Origin: Romanomermis culicivorax
Taxonomy: Eukaryota; Nematoda; Enoplea; Mermithida; Mermithidae
Assembly (NCBI GenBank): GCA_963922205.1
Contig: CAWUHX010000016.1
Span: 930,001 to 994,000, forward strand
Direction: 5' to 3'
DNA: 64,000 nucleotides
The notes under the pieces are model-generated. The model searched no databases. It saw nothing but the letters and a program-made list of their open reading frames with translations, and was not told the origin of the DNA. The position numbers were made by a program, and so were the translations under genes. This document shows positions 30,301 to 44,300 of the stretch, in pieces. Every line of letters starts with the position of its first letter. Position 1 is the first letter of the stretch.

Positions 30301-32355
30301 CTGGTGACTCAGTCCAGCAAAAGAGAAGACTAGAGATGAAAAAAATTGAATGATGAAGTTGAACAAACTGATATTGTTGTCTAGAGTGAACGGTTTTTCG
30401 CTTCAAAGAATGCTGCACACAATGCGGATGCTTTTCTTTCTATACTCGTACTATACTTTTACTATACTTTCTTTCTATTCTATACTTCTTTCTATATACT
30501 TTTCTTTCTATTCTATACTTCTTTCTATATACTTTCTATACTATACTCTAAATATAAAATTTACAAGTGGCAGTCCTATATTTTAACAAATGTCCGCTTT
30601 TAATATTTTTGATTGCCATAATGCAGCCATATCAAAACATCAAACACAGTGCTTGATGCTCAGAATTCTTATGTAAGTAAATAAAAGGTGCAGATATCCA
30701 AATAGTAAATAGCTTATCTTTTGAACGTTCATGCATTAAGTCACAAGTCTTACAGGTACCTAAATTCTAAATACCTGATCTTTATAATCCCCAAATAGTA
30801 AATCTTGGCCAACAGGTACCAAATAGTAAATATTTGGTCTTCAAGATGCCAGATACTAAATTCCTAGACTAGACCTCAGCCCGAGAATAATCCCGGGGCT
30901 CTTCCCCTATCTGCAGGTATGGTAACTCATGTTGTTCTTAAGAAGTGGCCCAAGCCCTGTATTTATTACCGTTATGACTAATTTTCTACGTAAACATTTC
31001 ATGAATATTGTTCTATGTTCAATATTCATTTCTCGTAAAGTTCACGTCACAGGGATGGAGATCAGATGAACTTACTGCCCTATTTTATAGTTTTTGCAAC
31101 CTAAAGCTTTACCGCCGTCTCATATTTGGCATTTTACGTTACCATTTATCGCCCTCAATCATTTATTCGTTCTTAATTATTACCTGATGCAGCATTTATT
31201 CGATTATCTATACGAGCCAAATTACTCACCGAAAGTGGATCATTTTAGAGTAAGCTCCATTCGATTTAAAAAACTTCGGTTTCCAGGTTGGTACATTTAT
31301 CAAACTGTAACGGCTTCAAAATTTGGGGTTTGAGTAAATCGGTTTCGTCCTTTTGTCATGGAATTCCCGAAAGATCTTTCCTATCAATTCCGACATTTAA
31401 AATTACTATTTAATTGCTAGATTAGGTACGGAAGATTTTGTCGAAATGGGACTTGAGTTGGATAAAGAAATAGAATTGAGTCGTGAATGTAGACTTGCAT
31501 GCAGGGTGGCTCTCCAGAAATCGGGTCTAACCTGCGTTCCCTCCGCTGCGAGAATAATAATAAATGTCTAGGCGGGGGACGTTGTATTTGGGCTTTGAAT
31601 CCACAAATATAATAAATCAATATTATATAATAAAATGGCCGGTCTGGCCGCCGATTTTCTTTAATAAAATAAACAAAACAAGAATGACCAAAAACATAAA
31701 CGTCCGGGCCTTTTATGCGCGACGTCTATACAAATCGGCGTCGACACAAAATGCGTCGACTTTGGCTATTTCTTCGCAACCATGAGATAGACTATGTCCA
31801 TTCCCGACAATTTCCATTCCTATTAACTTATTTCAAACATACATTTAACAGGTACCATACATGTAACAGAGCCCCGAGGTCTGGGGGGCGAAGTTGACGA
31901 TCTTTTATGGCTGGAGGTCACCGATTTCTCGAAATTTAAAGGGACGCATTCATTAAGGAGAAAAATTCGATTTTTGGACCAAAAAATTCCTAAAAACGGT
32001 TCAAAAAATATTAATTTTGTCTTGAAAGTCGTAAAAAGTATATTCATGGCACGAAGCGCCGAGAAAATTGACATTTTTGACTATTTTTAGTGCAAAAATT
32101 TACATTTTTAGTATTTTTCTGACCAAAGTATGGGGGTTCCTATGGCTAGCCATAAGATGTTCAAATCCTGTGTGGGGGATAGCCCAATGGCTAGCCATAT
32201 GATCGAAGATTTCTGGAGGAGGGACGTTCTTATGGCACCTCTCCGCCTCCAATTACATGTATGACAGCTACATCTATCTGACGCATATGTGTGTGCATTG
32301 TCCCAATTTTAGGCTGAAGAATAAATCTCAAAAATTCTAAATAGCAGGTATATAT

Positions 32356-32392
<37 letters not shown>

Positions 32393-35300
32393 CAATAACT
32401 CTATCCGCAACTTTTGCACAGTAATATGATGTTCTTTCATTTATTTAGGCCGACTGTAAAATTCTAGACAGCAACGTGATTTCTGTAAATTCTTTGAATG
32501 TTAGTCAGTTCGGAATGGCCAAACTGTGGATGCATGTATTTTACTTGTGCTTATAAATGCAAAGCAGTACATGTCATAGAATCCTAGCTGACCACACTAA
32601 TACAAGCGACTGTCTTAATCTAAATAATAGTAATGGCGGTTTTTTCGTACCTGACGAATTTTTTTCGACTGATGTTACGGAAAACTTTTACCGAGTTTTC
32701 CGTCGGTACGGTACGGATTTTATTATGTAATTAAGCCTAAAAAATCCACGAATTACTAGAAAAAGAGATGGAACGGAAATTTTTTTGCTAGAATTTCGTA
32801 TGATACGGGTCGACACGTACGGAAAAACCCTGCTTCTATAGATCTCTGTACTGGTAATCTTCAGTTGCCACTGACTTCTCGTTTCAAGTCGTCGGACAGT
32901 AAATCCCTGACCTGCTGAAGCTTAGCCCAGGCATAGCTCCCTACGCCTATGTGCGATCTGATGCTAAGAGACGATTCAGCGGCCGTTTTTGAGGAGGAAT
33001 ACAGCTGGAGCAGCTCATGTTTTGGAAGTGTCAAGTCAAGATTGATCGAAAAAGGCTATTTCCGCCTCAGAAAGGGCGACAAACGTGTCGAAAATGCTTT
33101 TCAGAGTCACAAAAAGTCTTTAAAATCACTCTTTATTGTGCTAAGGTGAAAAAATTTGGCAGTTTTCGCACTTTTTGGTCGGAATAGACTATTTTCAGAC
33201 TAAAAATCGAAATTTTTCCGGATTGGAATCTCATAAAAGTGAGGATTCGAGCGCCCTAAGGTTATATGTCTTTTCGGAATCATTTTAAAGAAGAGTCGTG
33301 GATACCATGATACGACCTTTAGCTTGTGTGCCGTACTCGTTGCACTTTACATCCCCAATCACACGTGCTTTCACGCTGCCTGATTGCACGCACAATATAT
33401 AAATTTCAATACAAAAGTAGTTTTTTGACAATCTTAATTTGTTTTATACCCACGGTAAGAAAACTATGTCAGATTTTCTATCATATTTTCCAACATCCAT
33501 AATTAGGATTCAAGCGTCATTGATCATCAGTGTACGCAACATTATAGTCAACCTCATTCCATATTCCGTTATATAATTGATTGATGCTCAGTCCTCAGTT
33601 TACTATCAACAAAAGTGTTGCACCCAGTAACCGGCTCGTTATCCCCAAATGATACACCTTCCGGACTACTACTGAAGCAGCTAAAAATCTGCTCGTGCAT
33701 TGACCAGAGGGCAGAGGGTGCACTGAATGTGGTTTGAGATCTCTGTTCAGCTCCTGGATGGCCCAGTGAGTATTTAAAGCGTTGCGGATGGTTGTCGTTT
33801 TCCTCACTTCACATCAATCGGCAGGCATTACGCGAAGACATTTGACAAATATTTTAGTTACTGAGTGTAAATCACAACTACGATGCTAAATCCTACTGCA
33901 AGCGGTTCAGGTACAAAATTTCATATTTTTATTACACTAGTAACGGCATACATGACTTCATCCATCGGAAATTTGATGCAGGAAGCTCAATTCAATCCAT
34001 TCGTAGGAGTGAGGTTCAAACTTGACCTTAACACACTGTCGAACAGACGTCCCCAAGCTCAGATTTTCAGGTAGGGGGAATTAAAAAAATTTGTGGAGGT
34101 AGTGTGGCAAAATGTCCACTAAACACGTCATTCTTCTCAAAATCAGGCATTCAGTGATTAATTTTTAAGTCTTTAGGTGGGAGTAATACCCCCTCATACC
34201 CCTCCCTATAAAGTAGTCTGTTGTCGAATATCCTAACGTTTTAACTTCTAGGAACTCAGTTACGAAACATAATCAACCATAATCAGCTGTTCCAACTTGA
34301 TTTCAATTCAAATAATGGGGTGGATGAATAAAAGGTACCATTGCATACGTGCAATACGGGATGCCACGATATGAGGAAAATTATTTTTTGATCCTACAAA
34401 AAAGTGAAATGTACCAAATGTATAGGGCACTCTGAAAAGGCAATATAAGTATACAAACAATGACCCTAAAATCAACAGGGTTTGTACAAATTTGGAAAAA
34501 CATGTAAAAATAGGCAAAAACACCCCAGCCTGAAATCTCGAAAACTGTTGGGCTCAAGACCTAGATATTTTTTACATGTGCATGGGGTCGAATCTCATCG
34601 GTAAATTTTCAGAGATATGAGGTACCATTCAATATATTGCACTGAACAATTCGTCAAACCTTTGCCGCAAGATTTTGCAAACCTTGCTGTTGCTACTTGG
34701 TCGGCATCAAAATGCATAATTTCGCTAATATAATGTTGATGTTGCTGTAAAACTTTGAAGACGTCAGGTTATTATCCGCGTGTTACATGGTTTGGAAAAT
34801 CTTAGTGACAGGACTCCAGTGGTGGACAAAATTTCGCCTGTTTGAGAGTCTTTTACTTCAGGTTCGTGGATTCTGCACTATCTTCTTAGCATATGACTAG
34901 CTCTCATTACAACCAATATTTTTGCATTACCTCCATTTTTAAATTAAACCAATCATGAGTGCAGCACAGAGGCAAGTTTCAACTCAAAGTTTGGGTTACG
35001 ATCGATTCATGCACAGTAACCTGATTCGTATTTCCTCATAAATTTACCAATGAAATTTGGTCCTATACACACGTACAAAATCTTTAGATTTCGGACCCAA
35101 AAGTTTTTTAGATTCCACGGGGTGTTTTTGTCTACTTTTTTATGTTTTTCCAAATTTAAAGAAACCATCTTGATTTTAAGGCCCTGGTTTGTACCCTTAT
35201 ATTGCTCCTTCCTACATGTTTGGTAGGGTGCACTTGTAGGATCAAAAATAATTTTCCTTCGGCCGAACATCTACGGACCACTGGATCTGGATTCAATTAC

Positions 35301-38300
35301 AAATGATAATGACAATATGGAGCAATCGTCTTAAACTGATTGTTCACGAACTGATTCATCTTTGGTGCCTTCTTGATGAGGCAGGTCATTTTTCCTCATT
35401 GATGAAGCAGGTTATTTTTCCAAAAAAACCGAACATTATTCAGTTAGATGAAGCAGAGCTCTTTAAAACTTACGAATCAGTGAAATCCTACGCAATTGAA
35501 TAAAATAATGTGTTAACCGAAATGCATTTTTTGATATTATTTAAAATAACAGAAAGGGAAGAGGAAAAATGTGCACTTCTATTAAAGTTGCTATTCGCTC
35601 AACCCGATAACTTTTTTTGTCTCGTTGGCAATAGCATATTCATTTAATTTTCAAATTTTATGTTCCAGGTTAGCGAATTGAAAAGCGGCCGAGATGATGA
35701 TGAAGAGCACAGTGGAAAAGTTTTCCTGTATTATCCTAGAGAAATTGGACGTAAAGGTACAGTAGCGCATAAGTGCGTTATGCCTAATCACCCGAACTGT
35801 GGGGTGGCAACGTTTTTGAGTTCGGTAGTTACGCTGTTGGCTGCCGATGTCTCGCTAAACTCAACACTACTGAAAAATAATTCTGGAGATTGAAAAATGT
35901 AATGGGTAAACCTTAAGCGAAGGAGAGAAAGCAGAATAGAAAAAAATAGAGAACCAATCTGCTAATTTGGTACCCTATTGACTAATTTTTCAACCAAACG
36001 ACCAATCAATTTACGAATATTTCAATATATTCGACAACCTTTTCGAAAAATGACAGTAGGCTAAAAAATTTCCGTCTGGGTAGCTTCGTGAAAATTCAAA
36101 GTAGCCATAGCTCACGTGTGCAGCGCCCTTTTAGTTCTTCAAAAATCTAAATATCACTTTATTTACAAAGTCGTTCATTACTTTTGATAGCAGTTTCTTT
36201 CTTTCAATCACATATGACATAACTTCAGAGTTCAATTTTTCCATGAAATTCGAAATTGTCGGAAGTCTGAATTGCTGCTGGTGTATACCTTCAATGTGTA
36301 ATTTTTTTCGATCCCAATTTCTAGTGCAAGACTGCTGATTTATTCACATTGAGAAAAATGTTTAAGGAATTGCCGTTGTATCGCAGAGCATTGTCGATGC
36401 TTATGGTAATATAATTCCGTTACTTCGCGCCGATCCTCTAAGCAAATTGGACGGTTACTCATCATTCTTTCGTTCTGGATACTCTTATGAAACATTGTCG
36501 TTGGTTGGTGATTACGAACGCAGCGCCGCTTCGATCGAACGCAAAAAACGGTCGGTTGTTTCGACGACAGCTTTAGTACGCTTTGCCGTTTGGGAAACCG
36601 GCGATGCTGTCAACAACCTACAGGTATATACCACTAGGGCAGAGGTCCCCAAGGTCAGATGTTTCAGGTAGGGATAAAATTGAAAATTTGCGGGGATAGT
36701 GTAGCTAAATGTCGACTAAATACGTCATTTTGTCCCAAAATTAGGCAGCCAGTGATCGATTTTAACGAATTTAGGTGGGGGTAATATCCCCCTCGTACCC
36801 CTCCCCATGGGGCGCTCTGCAATAGGGTATCAAAATTAAGGAACGGCCGGGGCAATCTTTTTACCGTGGCTGGGACTGAGGCCGGAGCCGGTATTATTCA
36901 GGTCGCTGCTGAATTATATAATCAGGGTTCATGCGCGTCCTTGAAATCCTTGAAATCCTTGAATTGTCCTTATTTTTGAAAGCCGTCCTTGAAATCCTGG
37001 AATTGTCCTTGAATTCTGGAAAAAAAGAGAAATGCCCTTGAATTTTCTCAAAGTTCATGGCGTGAAATTAATTTTGAGGAAAAAACGTCAAAAATTTCCG
37101 GCGCTCCGCGCCAAAAAACGTTGTTCTCTTTTCAATTCTTAGTTGTGACTTTTCTGCTTTGTTTTTATTTTTCATTTATATACCAACTGCCCAGAATTCT
37201 GCTGACAAATGGTTTTTTCCTTCGCTGGTGTGCCCTTATCCTTTTTCTGCATTGCATGGATTAAGCCTCTATCTCAGGATTGTATTAGTGTAATGTTTTC
37301 TCACTAACAGTAATCGGGCACCTATAAAAATTATCGTGATCAGTGCACCACTTTCAGTACTGTTTAACCTGTGAAAGCTAAAATCTAGGTACCAAAACTT
37401 TGTTTTTATAGTCTTACAACTGGGCATATGAATAATTCTTGTGAAACTCTTAGGCCTTGTTTAAAAGTCACTGTATAACGAAACTAGAAATTATACACAT
37501 CCAATAGATAAGTGAAAATTCAGATAAAACCTGCATCAACTGCTGAAAGTATAGTGATGTTGCTGCAGATAATAGAAAAGACATCAGCTATGAGCCAGCA
37601 AGTGGAATACGATAACCTTCAAGGTATCATCACGATGAGCACTTTGTCTGCATATAACGTTTCCTTGATGTTAGCAAAAGTTAAGGTAACCAAATTGAAT
37701 GAGGATTCCCATTTTGTTAGTGCATATGCATTTTTCGACACAGGAAGTCAGAAGAATCTATTTCCAATGCTCTCTGAGCAAAATTATGGGATTGAATTAT
37801 GTGGAATTAATCAATCAATTAATGTGAATTGTGTGAAATTATGTGTAATAAGCAAACAAATTTTGTTATTATAGTTTCTAGTTGGTCGAAAGGTTGCGAG
37901 TTGATGGATCACAATCTGCATTGTATTCAAGATGTCAGTAATTGAGCAAACTTAATTGCATCTGAGCGAGTTGCAGTTGAGTGGTTTGGGATAGCTTATC
38001 ATGTTTTTCGTGTTGGATAGAATCTGTGATGCAAATCCTGATAGACTGTGTAAACACAAGGTCGTTGTCCTGGTCAATGAATTGCAATAATACATGGAGA
38101 GTGAATATATTTTCAGGGTTTGGAGTTGCTCTAGATTTCGATGATGATTTAATGTAAAGGTATGTGTCTGGTATGTGTGGTATGTCTTCCAAGTTGAACA
38201 CTGGTTTGTCTTTGTGGTTGATTATATCTATGGCTGATATGTGATTGATTTTTCTGAGGATGCTTGGCTATTTCCTTTTGCCATTCTGGAGTATCACTAT

Positions 38301-41300
38301 TTTTTGATGAAAATTTTCCTTGAAGAATGAAAAATTTTGTCCTTAAAATCCTTGAATTGTCCTTGAATTTCATTTTCAAAAGGGCGCATGAACCCTGTAT
38401 AATGAAAATGAAATATGATCAATGGAGTAAATTAATCAACAGACAAAATCGAGTTTTATTTGAAAGAAACAATTTAATGTTTATTCTGTTTATGAATTCT
38501 TATCAATAGCAAAATTTAGAAGCAATACGTATTTCAATAATCCACCGAGTAAAAAGTTCATCAGTAAAAGATTTTGATGAACGGTTTTGATAACAGTAAT
38601 CAAAACAGCTTATTAATGATCTTCATTTGAACGAGGATGTCGGTTGGGAAAGTAAATAGTTAGAAATGTATTCCATATTTCCAAACCTAGCCTTTTTGTT
38701 GTCTTGCTAACAACATGTACTAATAATACTTTGTGAACACCGTTGAAAACCGTCGTTTCCCATGGAATCATGCTAAATTTGGGATGAAATTCATTTAATT
38801 TTTGGTAAAATTCAGTAAATATTCTTAAAAAATTTAAAAAAGGGTTTTGAGAGGATAATAATAGATGCATGGGCCAAGTATTATCCTGAAAGTTGCACCC
38901 CTAAGGGATTCAAAAAAGGTTACTTTTGCATGTCTTATTTTGACGTTCATAGGGCCAATTGCTTATAATGCCCAATGAAATCACTGAACCTCGTGCAGCT
39001 TTTATATAGGATATTATTTAAAAAAAACCCACTGTTCTAAATTCGTCAACTCCTGTTTGATTTCTGAAGATTTTTCGGTAAACATGATCTATTTTTTAGT
39101 AAAATTGCGATTTTCGACACTTTCTTGGTGGAATCATAGTTTCCAGCGATTTTTGAGTAAAATCGGGATTTCCGGCGACTTTTTAGTAAAATTATGATGT
39201 ATTTTTGTTCTTTAGCGAAAATTGCGATTTCTGGCAATTTTTTACTAAAATCGGGATTTCCGGTGATTTTTCAGTAATATCACATTTCGATCAATTTTTG
39301 ATCACGATTTCCGATGATATTTCAGCAAAATCGCGACGTGTAGGTAAAGTCACGATTTTTTGGTAAATACGATTTTGCGACGATATTGAAAACGATACTG
39401 ATATTGATATTGATAATGATAATAAAATCTTACTTATGCACTTTATAATCTATTGAATTTTTTCAAGGTTTTTACACATAATTATATGAATTTAAACCTG
39501 AGTCTAAGCCTAAGACTAAGCCTAGTAAGTGTAAACCATATAATCTATGTGTAAAAACTTTGAAAAAAATTCGATAGGCCATAAAGTGCATATATGCCTA
39601 AAATCAATGAGTTTACGATTACCAAAAATTTAGATCATCTCCATTAAGCCATTGTAGACACGCGCACATTGAAGGTTGAAATTTGGCCATTTTCGCTCCA
39701 CAGAAACAACGCATTCACACTTCCGGAGATGTAAAAGATATGTAAACTGCATAGAATTTATAACAACTTGTAAATAAAGTCAACTATGGTCGAAAACTAC
39801 ATTTGGTTTTCATTCAATTATCTATTATATTTTTCTTTTTTTCATATTGTTGCGAAAACTCGATAATTTGACGGAGTTCTGATAGATAGTCATCATGACT
39901 GCAGATGGCTGCTGTTCACTTGCGGAAAACTGCATCTAACTTGCAGACGGTTGCGTTTGACCTGCGCACTGCTGCATCCAACTTGTGGACGGCTGCGCCT
40001 CACTTACGGAACGCAGCATCTCACTTGTGGATGACTGTCTCACTTGCTGGCGGCTGTGTCTCACTTGCGGGTGGCTGCATCTCACTCAAAAACGGCTGTG
40101 CCTCGCTTTGTGCGGTTGTACCTCGCTGTGTGCATCTTGCTTGTGATCGCTGCGTCTTACTCACAAACTATTGGTCTTATCCACAGACGACTGCGTCTCA
40201 CCTATGGATGGATGCGTCTCTCCTGTGGGCGGCTGCGTCCCGCCTGCGGGAGCTACGTCTTACTTGCGGACGTCTGCGTCTCGCATGCAGACGGCTGCAC
40301 AGTTCAACTAGGCCAAGCTACGACAGTTCGACTTAGGGCAGCTCCGATAGTCTAACTAGGCGGAGCCCCGATGCTCCAGCTAGGCGGAGCTCCTATAGTT
40401 CACCTACAACTTTATGCATGCAGACGTGTGGGTATGAACGCATCATGTTAATTTCGTATTAATCATTGGCTATATATTAAGAAATTGTGATGCATTTTTT
40501 GATCCCTGGAATTGCCAGAGCTGGGCATCTAATTTTAAAAATCGTGTGATAGTGATGGCGGTAGCGTATGCAGTTTGTTCATTATTTGCGTGAGCACGAT
40601 CTTTCTTTTCTAGGCTCATTTGGAAAAGATTGTCTACAACATGATGTTCAAGTGTAGGCTTTTAACATCTGAACTGAGAAGTGTCAGCTTCAAGAATTTG
40701 AATTTTCACGAGAATTGTTGCGAACTGAATAAGCTGAAAAGTTATCAGTGCTGTGATTGCCAATCTAGGTCATGGCTTGAAATGAATTGTTTATGTTGTA
40801 GATTGTTTCTTTTGGTATAGACATAAATACACCATTCTATAATTCTATAAAGAAAAAACCTTGAGATTTCTTCTAAAAAAATTTGAGAAACCTGGGAACG
40901 TCAGGGGATTTAATTTTAGGAATCTGTATGAACCCTTATAATACATTTTAAAGTTTTCATAGAGGGGAAAATACTCATCAGGAGATTTTTGCAGTCATCA
41001 GTTGAATAATCAGGAATTATTTTTGCAATATTTTGATCGATTAAAACGTAAAATGCTTCACTTCACAATTCCCTGGACCAAGCAGTTTTTGAAAATACCG
41101 GGGCATGGAGCGGTAAATTTTTAACTTCCTCGGCCGCTACCAGGAACTGGCACCTTCCTAGTCAGAACTCAACGAATTTTCTAATTTTATTGAACATAGC
41201 CCGCAGAATTTTGACGAAATCACTGAACATTCTGAGTGATCAAAGATGAACGAAAGCAGTAAAGCTTGATAAATCGATTTTCTTGAATTTATCGGATTTG

Positions 41301-44300
41301 GGTTATTTTGATATTACTTTTTATTCGCCCTCTAATTTCTTCGCAATTTTGTCATGCTATTGTGTAAAATAGTGTGAATGACACTTGCTATTCCACTATT
41401 ACGTCACACGTGGCAGTTTATCCCGATTACTTTACCGGGTTTAAAATGTTGGAGATTCTTCATTTGAAGTGCGCATTTCATGGTTTAGGTTTAGATGAGA
41501 CCTGACGTCTGTTGAGAATTACAGATAACACACATCACTCTTCAGCTTTTCCGCATTTATATCGCTTCCATTTTAGTTTTTGGCATTGGTTGTTCGTTGT
41601 ATTCCACAAATTTTTTCAATAATTTTTCGTTGTTCTGTTTCTATAGCTGTATTTTTGAAAATTATCTACTTACTACGTTTCAGGCAATATTGAAATCGTG
41701 TCTCAGTTCTGCCCTGTGCGATTTAGCTACAGAATATGGCCTTTTGTCTTTGAATATTTGCGAATCGGCTGTCGTCGGTCACGAAACGAACAATGGACCT
41801 GCATCGGAACCCGGCTCGCCCGTTGAAAAAAGTGAAGCTGTTTTTATAGCCTAATTATCATTATAACGCCGATTTACAATCTTGGAGATGTTTTTATACA
41901 ATTCTTGTTTTTTTGTTCTTCAGACTACTCGGGAAGTCAATTCAGTTTTCTTAGAAAACGTCATTCAAGTGCTGTTATTCCCAACCAGCTTGGAAGAGAG
42001 AATTTTTTCACGTTCGAAAATATTCAAGTGAATATTGAATGAATACATGAATAAGTGAATATTAATTGCCTTGCTACAGTTTTTATCCCGAAAAATCACA
42101 TGTTACAGTTGATGAACTGTAGTGATTAGTGTTTTATACCTACTTATGCTTCTCCGTGGGCTGTGACTAATTCCTATTAATCTCATTTCAGTCGAAGGTC
42201 TGAGTGTCATAAAATATAAGGAGGGATCATTCACGGAAATTTTTTCGAATTTTGACGTAAAAAGTCTAAACACGGTTTAAGAAATAATTACTTCCTGAAA
42301 CTCTGTGAAAGTTTTGTTTATGGCGCCAAACGCCGAAAAATATTGACATTTTTGATCATTTTCTGCTTTAAAGTTATTATTTTCTATCAAAAACAGACAC
42401 TGTTCAGCAGTTTTCCGTCCAGAAAGATGAGGTTCCTTCTGTGGATAGAAGTTAGCCAATAGTTAGCAAATCTTGAGGTATCACCATATGACCTGCAATT
42501 TCTGCGGTAGTTCCTATGGCATATCCCCTCAATTAAATGTATATGACAAATATGCTGAACACTGTGGACTTCGTATTAGAAGTGTGATAGCTGTGTTGTG
42601 ATTGTTTCGCACTGATCACTAAAAACTTCAGTATGAAGTGTTACTTATAACCACATATTTAGAAGTATATAACTAATATATTTATAATATACTATTTCTC
42701 AACTGAAGCTCTCAAGTTTCACAAAAAGTCATATTCTCGTATTACCTGGGATTTTTGAAGAAAATTAGCACATGACGTTATTGTACTTGTCTTCATCATT
42801 TTAGAATATTCCTCGCCGATCAGATCCGAACCCTGCCGAAGTCGTCAGAAGACGACACAAAAGTCATGCAGCGCATCTTTCCAGTGAGTTATAGCAAAAA
42901 TTCTCCGCTGACTTGATTTTGATTCTTTCACCTGTGACCCGATGCTTTCCCGTCCGAAAGTATGATGAATATTTCTTTCACTCAAAAGAACATTTTGTTT
43001 CACTCTTTACATGTTTTGTTCTTCCTTCTGCTTTCTTTTACTTTTGTGCAAGCATGCAACCATATTACTTATTTCATATGTTTTCTCCTATAGTTTATTT
43101 ATTTTGGAATGACAGATGCAGCGAACCGATAAATGCGAATTCTACTCGGAAAAGATACTTAGCTCATTACTGTAATTCATGATAATAACTTTTTCATCCG
43201 TGAGCGACAAATAGACTGACGGATAATTTTTTCCAATAACTTGTTCAAATGCATTTTAGCGTCGAAATGGTTCTATCTAGATGAAAAATGGATAAGCAAG
43301 GTGTTGTTTTTGATTTTGGCTTCCTCTTGCCGTAAATAAATTTGTATTTTTTATACAGTATAAAGGTTTCCACTCCGTAAAAATCGTGCGTCACATTGAA
43401 CAAATTTTTTGTAGGTGCATCTGCTATTTCAAAGTAAATTGACTATGATTGCTATACGTTGCATTCTTTCAGTCGCATCGTAAAGAATGCATTCAATGTT
43501 TTTTGGATTTTCAGACGTTTCGTCTGCTCCAAATGTGCGCCTTAATACAACATTCTTGGCTGCCGTCGAACCATGGTTCGATTTCGTGGCTTCGAAACAA
43601 CAGCGTTATTGTTCGGTAATTCGATTTGCGTTCAAACCTGAAGCCGATTTCGTACGCCAAATGGTTTTGCCCGAAGTTTACGATTCTCTGAAAAAATATT
43701 TCGCGGGAACGGATTCAGACGTTTATTGTTTTGCCGACTCGTCATTGCATCAAGCGAATAACTGTGTTATTGAGTCTAAGGAAACAAGCTCAGCAACTTT
43801 ACAGGTGAAAAATGAAGACTCAAGACGTAGCAACTGAAGGAATTAGAATTAAATGATTTTTAAAAATTGAGGAATGTGCTTAGTAGAAAGCCGCCGATTT
43901 CTAGACTAGACTTAAAACTTATTGATACTATAAAACAGAATTTTGTTGTTTTTCCAGACGTTGCAAACCCAATGTCCGTACCATCAGTCGCCTACAAAAC
44001 GGGATAATTTCGAATATGATTCTACTAAAACTTATTACGTCGTTTGTCATTCCAGTCAACTTTCCAAAGATAGCGTTCAATTCAGTTTGTGTCCAAATGC
44101 GGAAAGCTTGCCCGAATCTATTTCATCGTTGATAAAATATACTGGTAATCAAAAATCTTCCCGTTTTCTCAAAATATAAAAATTGAGAATTTGATTCAAA
44201 ACAGTTCCAATGTTAATTTCATTTGCTAGGTCGCATAACGCAACGATTACCACCATATTTTGCTGACGGCTCGACGGTCAGTCAACGAGCGTTCATACCG

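Noticed and set aside
31417-31520. Plus-strand stretch [16 protein letters not shown] as an exon
   Set aside because: No SZT2 match and no suitable splice pair; left as intron.
35007-35270. Minus-strand 87-codon ORF
   Set aside because: It is one arm of the 34370-35275 inverted repeat and has no recognised similarity.
39905-40336. 143-codon ORF as a protein gene
   Set aside because: Fully explained by a 21-bp minisatellite.
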